64,000 nt of DNA, taken from assembly GCA_950022655.1 (NCBI GenBank), contig OX465583.1:69885152-69949151 (forward strand), read 5' to 3'. The notes beneath the pieces were generated by a model, which was given only the letters and a program-made list of their open reading frames with translations, was not told where the DNA came from and did not search any database. Origin of the DNA: Alentia gelatinosa. Taxonomy: Eukaryota; Annelida; Polychaeta; Phyllodocida; Polynoidae. Below are positions 52,973-63,935 of the stretch, piece by piece. Position numbers and translations under genes: made by a program. Each line of letters begins with the position of its first letter. Position 1 is the first letter of the stretch.

Positions 52973-54224
52973 TGTCACGTCGATGCTCGTCCGCACCTCA
53001 TGCGTGCTGAGTTGCTTCCCCCACTGAAACTGCTCTGGTCACACAGTGGGGTGAGGCTCCGTAACAAAACAACTCTAGTGACAACGTGTGGTTGAAGCTG
53101 AGAGGAGAGAGGATCTGCCTTATGCCGGCAGGCGCTTTATTTTATAACCAGAGTACATTTAGACGTCACAACGGACGAGTACGTCACATACCCACATACC
53201 ATTCCTTATACAGTCAATTACAGACGCGGTAACTGTTTCCAAACATGGTTACATTTTTCCCAATTGGTCACTAGCGGTCACATGTAGGGACAAGACGCTC
53301 CCCCAAATATGGATACGTCTTTTCCGTCTAGGGACCTCTATCCCATTTTAAGAAGAAACCACAAAGATGTTTGCGCGTTCCTCCAAGAGGATTCTGACAT
53401 GTTCTGCCACGTGCAACCTTCTTGAGGTAAAACCTCTATATACATAGTATGTACAGAAAGGAAATATATTAGCTTAGAAAAGATAATAATTTTAGGGAAG
53501 ATAATAGTTTTAGGGAAGATAATAGCTTTAGGGAAGATAATAGCTTAGTATTTCTCCCTTTTTATGCACCATAGGTATTTCTCCCTTCTATTCACCACAA
53601 CTTAAAACCTTATTTCCTACATAAGAAGGATTTAGTATAATTACGGTTTTCTTTAACATATTGATGCATGCGTATACGTTCATCTGAGGAGCGTGAGAAA
53701 GCCGAACATGCGAGCAAGGTTCTCACAAACAAGTTGACATGAGTAACGACTTGTTGAGACTAGAGGTGGATACAATACGGATGTGCACGTAGGCACAATC
53801 ACGCGGAGACAGTAAACTTCCAGAAAACACATCTCTTTCTCACCAGCGACTTTCGCCTCTCCTTTTAAATATAATATATATCCTCCCCGTTTGACCATGT
53901 TTAGGAGTCATGTATATAAGAGGAAATCAAATATATATATATAATATAACCCTCGGCAATATGCTCATGAAAATATAATGTGAGCAGCATCAGAACTTTG
54001 TATTTCCCAGGTGCAGACTAGTCCTGGAGATGGAAGGTCTCCCAGGCTCCTCCCCCGATAGGAGAGATGAATCCGCATAACCAAAGGGATTTGATATCAC
54101 CAAATATGCCTTTAAACAAGTTTTCTCAGAAGGAAAGAAGGTCTAATAAAAGTGTAACACTCAATGGCAATGATGTTGAGTGAATCACTGAAGGTGGCCA
54201 TACGTGACATGGCCATACGTGACA
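52973..54224 (-). repeat. 5' LTR (1,252 bp)
   Basis: Bounded by TGTCACG and CGTGACA. Compared with the other LTR it has about nine substitutions, all transitions. It lacks 22 bp after CATCAGAACTTTG (near 54000), where the partner has GGCGCGACCAGTTACGC. Confidence 0.95.
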
Positions 54225-54229
54225 TATTC
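54225..54229. other. Target site duplication TATTC (right)
   Basis: Matches 40478-40482. The flanking MITE resumes with CCAGGGGTGAGATAAA. Confidence 0.93.
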
Positions 54230-54569
54230 CAGGGGTGAGATAAATTGGGAGATGTCACACAGTTTAACAGAGCGAGAGCTTATGCTTATTAGCATATCCG
54301 TGTTTGTTATCCTTATATAGGTGCTAATTAACCTCATTATATTTTTTGACCTTCTATGTCTCTTGTGTAACCTCGTTATATTCTATCATATCATAATGTA
54401 AGGTTTGTCTCTTATGTCAGTGACATGTGCGTATCATGTTACTTAACCTCATTAGTTTTAATCATGTTATAAAGGGTGAAGCGCTTAAATAATTTCATTG
54501 TATGAACCATGTTATAACCAGTTGTTCCTAAAAGTGAAACAACATGTGCAGTGCGTAGCATGCATGCTA

Positions 54570-55910
54570 AGGTCCGGCGTCCACCTACTACGATATGCCT
54601 CCGATATGGTTTACGATGGACCGATGTTAGGTGACCTTCCGACGCGATTTTGATTTTGTATCGGGAATACAAAATCAAAATCGCGTTGGAAGGTCACCTA
54701 ACATCGGGGCAGTTGACCACGTCTCTGCGATAAGAGGGTGCGTCCACCAACCACGACAGGGCTGCGACACACGCCGACAAGAAATTTCCAATCGGTGCCT
54801 TGTCGCAGCCTTGTCGTGAGGAGGGGAGCTGTCGTGACCCCTTGTCGCAGCCTGTCGGGAATTGCACGCTCCACCTAAATATTCTATCGTAGACCTCTGC
54901 GACACGCCACGACACGCCACGACACGGCTCAAAAATCGAACATGTTCGATTTTGTCGTAACCTTGTCGGAAGGCCCCCGACAGGCCCCCGACAAGCTTCA
55001 TGTAGCAGCCTGTCGTGGCCTTGTCGTAGCCTCTTGTCGGGAACTGTGGTCCACCAACCACGACAAGGCTACGACAAGGCTTCCAATCGCAGAGCTGTCG
55101 TGGACCTTGTCGGAAAGCCGTTGTCGCAGCCTTGTCGTGGTTGGTGGACGCACCCTCTTAAGCACCGATGCAAAACAGGCGTCTACGATTTGGTACCGAT
55201 GTAAAAGCTGTATCGTAGGGTCTCTACAACATTTCAACATGTTGAAATTGCGGTGGCTAATCGGGAGCATTGCAGAGTATTCCGTCGGGAAAATTGCGCT
55301 CACGTGTGCGATACTGATCAGAAAACTGTGAAATTTTGGAATTAGATAAGCGATATACATATATCCGCATGTCCTGCAAATCTGGTGATATTTGATAAGG
55401 TTTAAGTGTCTCAAATCGATCTTTCTTAGTTTGATTTGAAAAAGAGCTTTTAGTGTCTGAGAAAAATACATTGTTGTTATATGTGTCCTGGGAAACATTA
55501 TCGATGCGATATTTCCTGAATTATAGTGTATCGTATATCTAAAGATGAAGATAACACCTTAAGATATGCACTGTAGCCCTTGTTTACAATATCGTAGGGA
55601 ATATCGGGATCATTATCACCTTTTTTTACCAGTCAACCCCTTCCTATATGCATGGTGAATTGGCATGTCTAGACATATGTGTACGATATTGCACCTTCCC
55701 GATTTGTAGGGCAAATCTTTCCTCCCGCATGGTCGTTGGTCGGATGGGACCTGCGTACCACCTCCAGCGGAAATTTTTTTACCAGCAGTCGCTGAAGCTG
55801 TTGCCACGTAATTCAACCTTCCCGATATGTCTCCGATATTTGCTTTTTGTATCGGTGCCATATCGATAGGTCTAAATTTCTATGGTAGTAGGTGGACGCC
55901 AGGCCTTAGT
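54570..55910. repeat. MITE with GGCGTCCACCTACTA ends, copy 3, enlarged by insertions
   Basis: The left end AAGGTCCGGCGTCCACCTAC and the right end AGGTGGACGCCAGGCCTTA match the 274-bp family. The interior is interrupted by the element at 54733-55158 and by further non-family sequence to about 55600. An extra inverted stretch (GACGCGATTTTGATTTTG against CAAAATCAAAATCGCGTTGG) lies at 54640-54695. Confidence 0.7.
54733..55158. repeat. Nested MITE with AGAGGGTGCGTCCACCAACC ends, TA target duplication
   Basis: The terminal inverted repeats AGAGGGTGCGTCCACCAACC and GGTTGGTGGACGCACCCTCT are exact and flanked by TA on both sides. The interior is full of TGTCG/CGACA words. The TA duplication suggests mobilisation by a Tc1/mariner- or PIF/Harbinger-like transposase; none is encoded here. 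Confidence 0.85.
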
Positions 55911-56007
55911 GTAATGAACCTTAACCCTCCAATGACGACTCTTCATTTAATGATAGCAAACGACCACAATCCAATATAACTGGTACAATATTTCCCCCAT
56001 ATTTCTA

Positions 56008-56140
56008 GGAGCTAAAGAAGAGCACGAGATCGTCAGCATATAGCAGGTAGTTGGCCTTTTCAAATGTTCACGATAGCTCATCTATGAACAGATAAACAGG
56101 AGGGGGCCTAGGACAGATCCCTGAGGGACTCTAAGTTTTG
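56008..56140 (-). pseudogene. Non-LTR retrotransposon reverse transcriptase remnant
   Basis: On the minus strand two RT blocks are readable: RVPQGSVLGPLLFI (near 56093-56134) and, in another frame, ANYLLYADDLVLFF (near 56010-56055) with the catalytic YADD. They are closer together than in an intact enzyme and separated by a frameshift and a stop, so the element is dead. Confidence 0.75.
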
Positions 56141-56229
56141 AAATATTATCCGGTGATAATCGAAGGTGCACATTAGGTAAATATGGCCCCTGTGATTTGT
56201 ACTTTTGTCCCTTGGGACAGCAAGAAGGA

Positions 56230-56482
56230 ATTCCTAAAGAATGTGACAACAATGCAGAGTGTTTTCCATAACAGTGGCAAGAAAGAAATTCTTGACTTCC
56301 TCAGGGAATGTAAAATCTTCGACAAGATATAATTGAGAAAAGTAAGATGCCTGGATCAACCAGGCCGCATACCTTGTTATTCCATCAGGAAATGCAAATT
56401 CTAGGAAAGTAAACCAAAGTAATTGAACAAATTGGACGTTAAACTTCCCAAACAAACAAACAAACAAACAAAACAAACAAAT
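56230..56482 (+). repeat. SINE 3' portion with GGACGTTAAAC and (AAAC)n tail
   Basis: It ends AATTGGACGTTAAACTTCCC followed by AAACAAACAAACAAAC. This matches the reverse-strand SINE end at 36117-36140. Confidence 0.6.
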
Positions 56483-56734
56483 CCCTTGTGACTGATTGAA
56501 CTGTTCGGATTAAACCCCTGTTGTTTCTCAGGTACATGGTGCATCTGTTTGGTTGATATAAGGGACTGATGTGGGTTGATCTAAGTACCTGCATTGATCT
56601 GAACGTAGCTGAATCAGGGAACAAGAAAGAACGCTCCTGAACGCACTCAGCGTGGCGCCATCTGACGGACTACCGGGGAACTGAGCGCACGAAGCGCTCC
56701 TACCGGAAAAAACATATTTCCCGTACCTTAAAGC

Positions 56735-58665
56735 GGAATTCACACGGTGTGATTCATGTAATTCACAGGGTTCAAAATCTCATGAGATTCTGTTCCTCGT
56801 TAAGTGGAATTCCCACGGTAGGATTCATGTACCTCAAAGGGTTCAAAATTTCATGAGATTCTGTTCATTGTGAAGTGAAATTCCCACGGTAGGATTCATG
56901 TACCTCACAGGGTTCAAAATCTCATGAGCTTCTGTTCCTTGTGAAGTGGAATTCACACGGTGGGATTCATGTACCTCACAGGGTTAAAAATCTCATGAGA
57001 TTCTGTTCTCTTTCTTATGGGAAAGTTTCGCCAGCAATTGCAGGTGAAAAACTTGTCTCAGGGAAATGGAACCCTACAATTTAGATGAAAAAATTGTGTT
57101 CGAGTAGAAAATCTTAGCAGGATTTGTCTCAAATAAACACCTTGTGAGGTACATGAATCCCACCGTGTGAATCCCACTTTACAGGGTACAGAATCTCAGC
57201 AGGACTTGTATCAAAGAAACACCCTATGAGGTACATGAATCCCACCGTGTGAATTCCACTTTACAGGGTACAGAATCTCAGCAGGACTTGTCTCAAAGAA
57301 ACACCCTGTGAGGTACATGAATCCCACCGTGTGAATTCCACTTTACAGGGTACAGAATCTCAGCAGGACTTGTCTCAAAGAAACACCCTGTGAGGTACAT
57401 GAATCCCACCGTGTGAATCCCACTTTACAGGGTACAGAATCTCAGCAGGACTTGTCTCAAATAAACACCTTGTGAGGTACATGAATCCCACCGTGTGAAT
57501 TCCACTTTACAGGGTACAGAATCTCAGCAGGACTTGTCTCAAACAAACACCCTGTGAGGTACATGAATCTCATCCCGCTTTACGGGGTACAGAATCTTTG
57601 CAGGATTTGTCTCAAATAAACACCTTGTGAGGTACATGAATCTCATCCCGCTTTACGGGGTACAGAATCTCAGCAGGACTTGTCTCAAATAAACACCTTG
57701 TGAGGTACATGAATCCCACCGTGTGAATCCCACTTTACAGGGTACAGAATCTCAGCAGGACTTGTATCAAAGAAACACCCTATGAGGTACATGAATCCCA
57801 CTGTGTGAATTCCACTTTACAGGGTACAGAATCTCAGCAGGACTCGTATCAAAGAAACACCCTATGAGGTACATGAATCCCACCATGTGAATTCCACTTT
57901 ACAGGGTACAGAATCTCAGCAGGACTTGTCTCAAAGAAACACCCTGTGAGGTACATGAATCCCACCGTGTGAATTCCACTTTACAGAGTACAGAATCTCA
58001 GCAGGACTTGTATCAAAGAAACACCCTGTGAGGTACATGAATCCCACCGTGTGAATTCCACTTTACAGGGTACAGAATCTCAGCAGGACTTGTCTCAAAC
58101 AAACACCCTGTGAGGTACATGAATCTCATCCCGCTTTACGGGGTACAGAATCTTTGCAGGATTTGTCTCAAATAAACACCTTGTGAGGTACATGAATCTC
58201 ATCCCGCTTTACGGGGTACAGAATCTCAGCAGGACTTGTCTCAAATAAACACCTTGTGAGGTACATGAATCCCACCGTGTGAATCCCACTTTACAGGGTA
58301 CAGAATCTCAGCAGGACTTGTATCAAAGAAACACCCTATGAGGTACATGAATCCCACCGTGTGAATTCCACTTTACAGGGTACAGAATCTCAGCAGGACT
58401 TGTCTCAAAGAAACACCCTGTGAGGTACATGAATCCCACCGTGTGAATTCCACTTTACAGGGTACAGAATCTCAGCAGGACTTGTCTCAAATAAACACCT
58501 TGTGAGGTACATGAATCCCACCGTGTGAATTCCACTTTACAGGGTACAGAATCTCAGCAGGACTTGTCTCAGAGAAACACCCTGTGAGGTACATGAATCT
58601 CATCCCGCTTTACGGGGTACAGAATCTTTGCAGGATTTGTCTCAGACAAATACCCTGTGACTCTC
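56735..58665. repeat. 82-bp tandem array with higher-order structure
   Basis: From about 57120 the unit is TTTACAGGGTACAGAATCTC, AGCAGGACTTGTCTCAAAGA, AACACCCTGTGAGGTACATG and AATCCCACCGTGTGAATTCC. The spacing is 82 bp (57181 to 57263). A shorter variant with CATCCCGCTTTACGGGG occurs in pairs. The paired block recurs 556 bp later (57541 and 58097). Older, inverted relatives lie at 56735-57010, and scattered copies are at 7430-7640 and 20540-20640. Confidence 0.93.
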
Positions 58666-58965
58666 ATTTTAGATTGGCCGCCAGCTCCGTCTACACTCTG
58701 TTCTGTCATAGGGGTTGGTCGGGTCAAATTCCACACGGGGAAGAAAACAAACAGAACACCCTACCCCTAACCCTGAACCTAGCTGGACTTATTTTCTATA
58801 TCCTCAGGTTTATTTGTCTAATCAGATCTTTCCTTCCCCATAAAAATGTCTTATTCATAAGCATCTGAAACGGGTCAAGTTCTCCAATCGATTTCTCCAG
58901 AATGGGTTGAGTTCTCCTAACAACTATGGGTCGAGTTCGTTTCGGGTCGAGTTCTCCAGTAACCA

Positions 58966-59475
58966 CCCTAACCCTAACACTAACTCTATCCCTAATCCTA
59001 ACCCTAACCCTAACCCTATCCCCAACCCTAACTCTATCCCTAATCCTAAACCTAACCCTAAACCTATCCCCAACCCTAACCCTAACCCGAACCCTGTCCC
59101 TAATTATCGTAACCCTAACCCTAAACCTATCCCCAACTTTAGCCCTAAACCTATCCCTAAATCTATCCCTAATTATCGTAACCCTAACCCTAAACCTATC
59201 CCCAACTTTAGCCCTAAACCTATCCCTAAATCTATCCCTAATTATCGTAACCCTAACCCTAAACCTATCCCCAACTTTAGCCCTAAACCTATCCCTAAAT
59301 CTATCCCTAATTATCGTAACCCTAACCCTAACTCTATCCCCAACCCTAACCCTAACCCTATCCCTATTCCTCGCCCTAACCCTAACTCTATCCCCAACCC
59401 TAACCCTAACCCTATCCCTATTCCTCGCCCCAACCCTAACCCTATCCCCAACCCTACCCCTTACCCTCCCCCTAA
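58966..59475. repeat. Interstitial telomere-like (CCCTAA)n array, degenerate
   Basis: About 500 bp of CCCTAA-type hexamers with frequent variants (CCCTAT, CCCCAA, CCTAAA). A larger unit ending CCCTAAATCTATCCCTAATTATCGTAAC is repeated at least three times (period about 68 bp, 59100-59320). It reads CCCTAA on the plus strand. Confidence 0.93.
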
Positions 59476-59554
59476 ACCTAGCTGGATCTATAGCTCTGGC
59501 GGCCAGTGTAGATAACAACCACACATAGATACCAGTCGTACATCATTTTCCCAC

Positions 59555-59706
59555 CAGGTGAGACATAGTCCTAACGCAACCGAGCACAGTCCACCACAGG
59601 TGAGACGAGAGAGACCACTACAACACACCTGCCCATATCTCTCCAGGTGAGAGAGGAAACAGACCACTACAACACACACACACCTGCCCATACCTCTCCA
59701 GGTGAG
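59555..59706. repeat. Short direct repeats with CAGGTGAG in the ABCA upstream region
   Basis: CAGGTGAG occurs at 59555, 59597, 59644 and 59699. The later three lie in units with GACCACTACAACACACCTGC and CTCTCCAGGTGAG. The motif matches both a perfect splice donor and an E-box core (CAGGTG). Confidence 0.75.
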
Positions 59707-59747
59707 GGACCGGGAACCAAGCACAGCTCTCTGCCGACCGAGGCGCC

Positions 59748-60066
59748 ATGGGCGCGGGCACCAAGTTTCTCCTCCTTCTCTGGAAAAATTTCCTCATTCA
59801 GAAGCGCAAAATCATCCTCACGCTCTTCGAGATCGGGGTGCCCACGTTGTTCGCCCTGATCCTGGTGCTCATCCGGCAGAGGATTATTGTTACCAATTAC
59901 GACGAGCCCCATTACTGGAGGCCTTTCTCTGTGGATCAACTGGTGTCAGGACCAATATGGGGTGGGAAATGGGGGCTGGCTTACGCGCCGACCAACCCCG
60001 TCACCGACCGATTGGCTTCCAGTGTGGCCGATCGACTGGGGATGACCACGAAAAGCTTCGGTCGAG
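59748..60066 (+). CDS. ABCA-type lipid transporter, first coding exon (5' part of gene)
   Basis: ABCA transporters are large ATP-driven proteins moving lipids across or out of membranes. ATG at 59748 sits in a good context (GCCATGG). The frame encodes a short N-terminus with LLLLWKNFLIQKRK, a pattern typical of ABCA3-like proteins. The first transmembrane helix follows (TLFEIGVPTLFALILVLI), then the start of the large extracytosolic loop (WGGKWGLAYAPTNPVTDRLA). The exon ends at the donor GAG|GTAAGA after 60066, leaving phase 1. The rest of the gene, including both nucleotide-binding domains, is not recognisable up to 64000 and probably lies beyond the window. Assignment to the ABCA3 group is by resemblance. 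Confidence 0.85.
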
Positions 60067-61420
60067 GTAAGAACTGACTTTTCATGTGTTTATTGTTATA
60101 TACATGTGTGTGAATGTCTATCAAATATTGCCCGCTGCTTGCGGTGCAGTAATGATAATGTTCCTGCCCGCTGTGACTGTGACTTGATAAGTCATTAAGA
60201 TTAAGATTTAATCGATTTGAGGTATATTATGATAGGCAAACATCCTTACTGTGGACGAAATGGCTCTCATTCTCGGCCAGTCGTCGATTTCATACTGCCT
60301 TCCACCTATGGCGTTAGGCATTATGAAATTGACAACTGACCCCAAACATGTGAATCATTTCGTCCCCAACAAGGAAGTTTCCTAATAATATTCATTTCAA
60401 TGATTGACAGCATCTATACCTTCCCTATTAATGCCAAGAGCCGGGGAACATTCCCTCTGAGAAATAGGATTAAATTATCTTAAATTGTGTAATTAAGATA
60501 TAACGTGCTGACAATAAAATAATGTATTTATTAAGACATTATTCAAAAGATACAACATGGATTTGGTAAAATGAGATTAGTAGCGTATAGTAAAAATTGA
60601 CAATGTAAAACGAATAAAAGTACATTGATGAGTTAAGAGTTCAACAGAAGCGTGGAAATGAAAAGTCTTTTGGTGTGGGTGGGTGGGTAAATATTTTGTA
60701 GTCACCTCCGTCTTAGTCAGCGAGTAGAGTGAACTGAGTTGTGTCAGATCCGTTATTCGTTATTTGAATGGCCAAAATACCTGCCATGGCAGAGGCAATT
60801 AGTGTACCCTTTGTGCAAAAAAAAAAAAAATAATAATAATCACATGTCATGTCACGTGCTTGGTGACGTCAGAGTATTAAATAACAGTAGGTATCAAAAC
60901 ACAGATTGAATTGATAATAATTTACCTACGAATTGACATCTCGATCAATCGATAGTGATGCTGTTCGAAACGAAATCCAAACAACCGGAATAGGTCATAG
61001 ATAACATATGATACATGTATTATCGGTTACTGACACATATATGCCCTACCCTTATTAGATCTTTTTCCACAGGCCGGTGTCGCACCTTATCTGCTTGGTT
61101 ACGCAATGCTTGCAACCAAACAAACACCTAGCAACGTATCCCTTAGCATTGTATCACTGAGTGTACGAACGTAAAATGTTTATAATTTCCATGCACATTA
61201 CTTCTTAAGAAATAACCGTATCCTATGGTATTCCAGCTCCAATATGGTGTGTCATTCCAGCATATCACCTCAATGATACTTTATATATAGCTTAGATAAC
61301 AAAGGTTCACCGAAACTGGGTACACAATAATGCATTGGCAGGCCAAGCTATCACCCGCTTATCTTTTTCCAAGTTAGAACCAAGTTAATCATTAACTATG
61401 ACGTTAAGACAGCCCAGACT
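60067..61420 (+). other. Intron of the ABCA-like gene, no exon recognised
   Basis: It contains a stretch with two inverted segments around 60130-60400 and otherwise unremarkable AT-rich sequence. I did not find a second exon. Confidence 0.45.
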
Positions 61421-61599
61421 CGTTAATGCAATGCCCTAGATTGTTCCAGCAGTCTAATCTGTCAAACAATAACACTCCTGCAATCACACCCGCCGTTCAC
61501 ACTTTGGGTGTTATTGCTGTGTCTCTCTCAAGGTATGAAGCCGGACTCGTAGCAGTGGGTGGTATTTCACAGACGTTTGGCCATAGGTGTATAGTAATA

Positions 61600-61900
61600 T
61601 CTTTTATCACACCCCCAATATTTTTTCCCTATAGACTTAATATTGGGATCTCGAACTCAACGCCCATGGAGTATTTAGAAAAAAAATCTCAATGGGGAAT
61701 TATGTCATAAATATTAGCCAATTGGTCAATGTGAGGGGTGAGATAAATTCAGAAATCTATTCAAGTTTAAAATCAGAACTCGATCCCATCTCATTTGAAT
61801 CGTTACGCAATTCATGTGGCTTTACCTTGTGAAATACTACGCTATTCAGACTCGATAGGATATGAGCTGTAAGCATAAACCTTCATTGGTTCCTCCATAA
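61600..61900. repeat. MITE of the TTAATATTGGGATCTCGAACTC / GTTTAGGGTCAGAGCTCG family
   Basis: ATAGACTTAATATTGGGATC, GGCATTATG-like GGGGAATTATGTCATAAATA and GTGAGGGGTGAGATAAATTC match 11970-12110 and, reversed, 5540-5650. It forms the left edge of the following tandem array. Confidence 0.6.
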
Positions 61901-63283
61901 TATCACCATTATTTCAGCTATTCAAACTTGACGGATACCAGCTCTCACCGTAAACTTTCATAGGTTCCCTCTATAATATCACCATTATTTCAGCTATTCC
62001 AACTCAATGGACTAAGAGCTTCGACCGTAAACTTTCATAGGTTCCCTCTATAATATCCCCATTATTTCAGTATTCAAACTCGACGGGATATGAGCTCTCA
62101 CCATAAACTTTCATAGATTTCATCTATAATATCACCATTATTTCAGCTATTCACACTCGACGGGATACAAGCTCTGACTGTAAACTTTCATAGGTTTCCT
62201 CTATAATATCCCCATTATTTCAGCTATTCGAACTCCACGGGGCACAAGCTCTGACTGTAAACTTTCATTGATTCCCTCTGTGATATCCCCATTATTTCAG
62301 CTATTCAACCTCGACGGGATATGAGCTCTCACCATAAACTTTCATAGATTTCATCTATTATATCACCATTATACCAGCTATTCAAACTCGATGGGATATG
62401 AGCTTTCACCATAAACTTTCATAGATTTCCTCTATAATATCACCATTATTTCAGCTATTCAAACTCGACGGGCCACAAGTTCTGACTGTAAACTTTCATA
62501 GGTTTCCTCTATAATATCACCATTATTTCAGCTATTCCCACTCGACGGGACACAAGCTCTGACTGTAAACTTTCATAGGTTTCCTCTAATATCACCATTA
62601 TTTCAGCTATTCAAACTTGACGGGATACAAGCTCTGACTGTAAACTTTCATAGGTTTCCTCTATAATATCACCATTATATCAGCTATTCAAACTCGACAG
62701 GACACAAGCTCTGACTGTAAACTTTCATAGGTTTCCTCTATAATATCACCATTATATCAGCTATTCAAACTCGACGGGACACAAGCTCTGACTGTAAACT
62801 TTCATAGGTTTCCTCTATAATATCACCATTATTTCAGCTATTCAAACTTGACGGGATACAAGCTCTGACTGTAAACTTTCAAAGGTTTCCTCTATAATAT
62901 CACCATTATTTCAGCTATTCCCACTCGACGGGACACAAGCTCTGACTGTAAACTTTCATAGGTTTCCTCTATAATATCACCATTATTTCAGCTATTCAAA
63001 CTTGACGGGATACAAGCTCTGACTGTAAACTTTCATAGGTTTCCTCTATAATATCACCATTATATCAGCTATTCAAACTCGACGGGACACAAGCTCTGAC
63101 TGTAAACTTTCATAGGTTTCCTCTATAATATCACCATTATTTCAGCTATTCCAACTCGACGGGCCACAAGTTCTGACTGTAAACTTTCATAGGTTTCCTC
63201 TATAATATCACCATTATATCAGCTATTCAAACTCGACGAGACACAAGCTCTGACTGTAAACTTTCATAGGTTTCCTCTATATT
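61870..63283. repeat. 77-bp tandem array, about 18 copies
   Basis: The unit is CCTCTATAATATCACCATTA, TTTCAGCTATTCAAACTCGA, CGGGACACAAGCTCTGACTG and TAAACTTTCATAGGTTT. ATAATATCAC starts at 62434 and 62511. The unit is derived from the end of the GTTTAGGGTCAGAGCTCG family (reverse complement), so an element end was amplified in tandem. Confidence 0.92.
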
Positions 63284-63544
63284 GTGCGTCCCCGTTGTCC
63301 AGTTAACATCATCGTGATCTCACACATTCTCCTCATGTTGTTAGATAAGTGGGTCGTCCACTGGTCACTCTGATGGCCATTGAATGTTGACCACTGTTAT
63401 CAGGGACACCCTTCAGGTGAGCACTTACAACAATGCTGTGTCATCATGTCGGTCTTAAAGGCACATCCTAATATTTACAGTGGCGCCACCTGGTGATTTT
63501 TGAATCATGTCAATTATCAGTCAAATGTGCTTCTTTGTGATTCA

Positions 63545-63935
63545 TTCGAATTTGAATTGAGTAAATTCGATGTTTTTAGAGCATGCTTGCATGCGCAATA
63601 TACATCATCTAGAATTTAGAGGGGTCCATATAGACTTTCAGGGTACTGCATACATACTACCACTTCACTATCTGTGTGCTATTCAATGTGATAATGAGAA
63701 CAGAGCAGGGTGCCAGTGTCTCAGGGTCTTAGAGGCGTGCCCAGCTGACCATGACCAATCACTCAAGACCAAAATACCTCATTGACCTACTGATAGGTAG
63801 TTACAGAAATAGCAAGTTGACTGGGTGCAAGTTGGTTACAAAAATCTATCCGTAGGCTCAATCTAACTCAAACCTTTTAATTGTTATTCATTTATAATTG
63901 CATGCTCATTCATCTATGATGAACATACCATTTAC
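63545..63935 (-). repeat. Approx. 400-bp dispersed repeat, copy 5 (reverse)
   Basis: From TAGAGCATGCTTGCATGCGC through CAGCTGACCATGACCAATCA to CATTCATCTATGATGAACAT. It is the reverse complement of the 8925, 10125 and 33857 copies. Confidence 0.82.

Larger units (their letters stand above)
40483..54224 (-). mobile_element. Complete env-containing Ty3/gypsy-type LTR retroelement, 13.7 kb
   Basis: In the element's own direction (minus strand) the order is 5' LTR, tRNA-Trp primer site, leader, gag, -1 slip site, pol (protease, RT, RNase H, integrase), env, tandem repeats, accessory gene, polypurine tract, 3' LTR. Protease before RT and integrase after RNase H is the Ty3/gypsy order. The LTRs agree at about 99.3% apart from a 22-bp deletion, so insertion was recent. 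A 13.7 kb size is unusually long for the group, and the roughly 4 kb between env and the 3' LTR is mostly unexplained. This copy probably cannot move by itself, because the integrase frame is shifted and the accessory gene has a stop. Clade placement would need a tree. Confidence 0.96.

Noticed and set aside
56735..58665. Possible CRISPR-like regular repeats
   Set aside because: Contiguous tandem units without spacers in a eukaryotic sequence; a satellite explains it.
58796..59528. Open frames of 200-242 codons over the CCCTAA array
   Set aside because: All frames on both strands are open because hexamers lack stops; composition is purely repeat-driven.
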